A stretch of DNA of 64,000 nt, from NCBI RefSeq assembly GCF_020781975.1, contig NZ_JAJGNI010000003.1, positions 124,001 to 188,000 of the forward strand, in the 5' to 3' direction. The notes below the pieces were generated by a model. It worked only from the letters and a program-made list of their open reading frames with translations, was not told where the DNA came from and ran no database searches. Within the stretch, counting starts at the first letter, position 1; each line of letters opens with the position of its first letter. The position numbers and the translations under genes are program-made. The stretch comes from Microbacterium schleiferi. GTDB lineage: Bacteria; Actinomycetota; Actinomycetes; Actinomycetales; Microbacteriaceae. Positions 63,558 through 64,000 of the stretch are shown here, piece by piece.

Positions 63558-64000
63558 ATGCTGGGTGAACACGACTACATCGTCCGGGCGGAATGGACCG
63601 GCAACCGTGGCGTCGGCACGGCGGGCTATCGGGACTATGCCCGAGACGTGACCCTGCGGATCGAGGGAAAGCCGGATCTTCTCGCCTCGAGCGACAAGCC
63701 GTTTCGGGGGGATCCATCGCGGTGGAACCCCGAGGATCTCCTCGTCGCCTCCCTCAGCGAGTGCCACCTGCTGTCCTACCTGCACGCGGCAGTCCAAGCG
63801 GGTGTCGTGGTCGTCGCTTACCGAGACACCGCTACCGGAGTCATGGTGCAAGACGGTCACGGTGGGGGGAGCTTCCGCGAGGTGACGTTGCATCCGGTTG
63901 TGACGGTAGCGGACGAGTCGATGCGGGCCGCCGCCGAGGCTGCGCATCAGCAGGCCAACACGTGGTGCTTCATCGCGAACTCGGTCAACTTTCCCGTCCA
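63558..64000 (+). CDS. OsmC-family protein, 3' end outside the window
   Basis: The visible 147 residues show an OsmC/Ohr-type peroxidase fold: EHDYIVRAEWTGNRG, PEDLLVASLSECHLLSYLHAA with the first reactive Cys, VTLHPVVTVADE, and AAHQQANTWCFIANSVNFPV with the second Cys. Members reduce organic hydroperoxides with the two Cys residues. Only the last few residues should be missing. The ATG at 63558 lacks an obvious ribosome-binding site. It is divergent from the asparaginase gene by 51 nt. Confidence 0.9.
   Translation, partial: MLGEHDYIVRAEWTGNRGVGTAGYRDYARDVTLRIEGKPDLLASSDKPFRGDPSRWNPEDLLVASLSECHLLSYLHAAVQAGVVVVAYRDTATGVMVQDGHGGGSFREVTLHPVVTVADESMRAAAEAAHQQANTWCFIANSVNFPV

Overview
The window is a chromosomal segment of a high-GC actinobacterium, most likely Microbacterium or a close relative in the Microbacteriaceae. 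The evidence is the strong G/C bias at third codon positions, the many GTG starts, the TAGACT/TAGGCT-type -10 hexamers placed almost directly before start codons, and a lysA-hom-thrC-thrB-rho-prfA ... prmC-tsaC-wecA-atpIBEFHAGDC core of actinobacterial type. The genus is inferred from style and gene order, not from a search.

Layout. 1-9.4 kb: a 5'-truncated SDR oxidoreductase, an MFS exporter, a phosphoribosyltransferase with ung and a GNAT acetyltransferase, and a complete minus-strand oligopeptide-type ABC importer (lipoprotein, two permeases, two ATPases). 9.4-20.7 kb: two alpha/beta hydrolases, a tyrosine-phosphatase-like protein, a minus-strand operon of TPM-domain protein, PspA, arginase-family protein and small HExxH protein, then DUF3097, a PIG-V-like mannosyltransferase, trmB and a CPBP-like membrane protein. 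20.7-24.7 kb: tRNA-Arg(CCG) with a duplicated downstream segment, a transglutaminase-like protein, argS and a DUF2993/LmeA-type protein. 24.7-28.8 kb: a nucleoside-salvage cluster (binding lipoprotein without its ABC partners, nucleoside hydrolase, GntR regulator, adenosine-deaminase-like enzyme).

28.9-37.1 kb: lysine/threonine biosynthesis (lysA, hom, thrC, thrB), rho behind a structured leader with a five-codon upstream ORF, and prfA. 37.1-42.8 kb: a block lying between prfA and prmC that holds a cation exchanger, a holin-like protein, an amidohydrolase, an internally deleted MFS pseudogene, cysE and cysK. 42.8-53.1 kb: prmC, tsaC, wecA and the complete F1Fo ATP synthase operon, closed by an 18-bp perfect-stem hairpin. 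53.2-64 kb: yaaA, a DUF5684-like membrane protein, a heterodimeric ABC exporter with one degenerate ATP site, a PP2C phosphatase, a single EssC/FtsK-type ATPase, an L-asparaginase and a 3'-truncated OsmC protein.

Most of the window is conserved housekeeping DNA, and I saw no CRISPR array, transposase, integrase or recognisable defence island. The most interesting parts are the rho leader, the tRNA-Arg tail duplication, the short repeats at three tail-to-tail gene junctions, the PspA/TPM/arginase/HExxH operon, and the PP2C/EssC-like pair.
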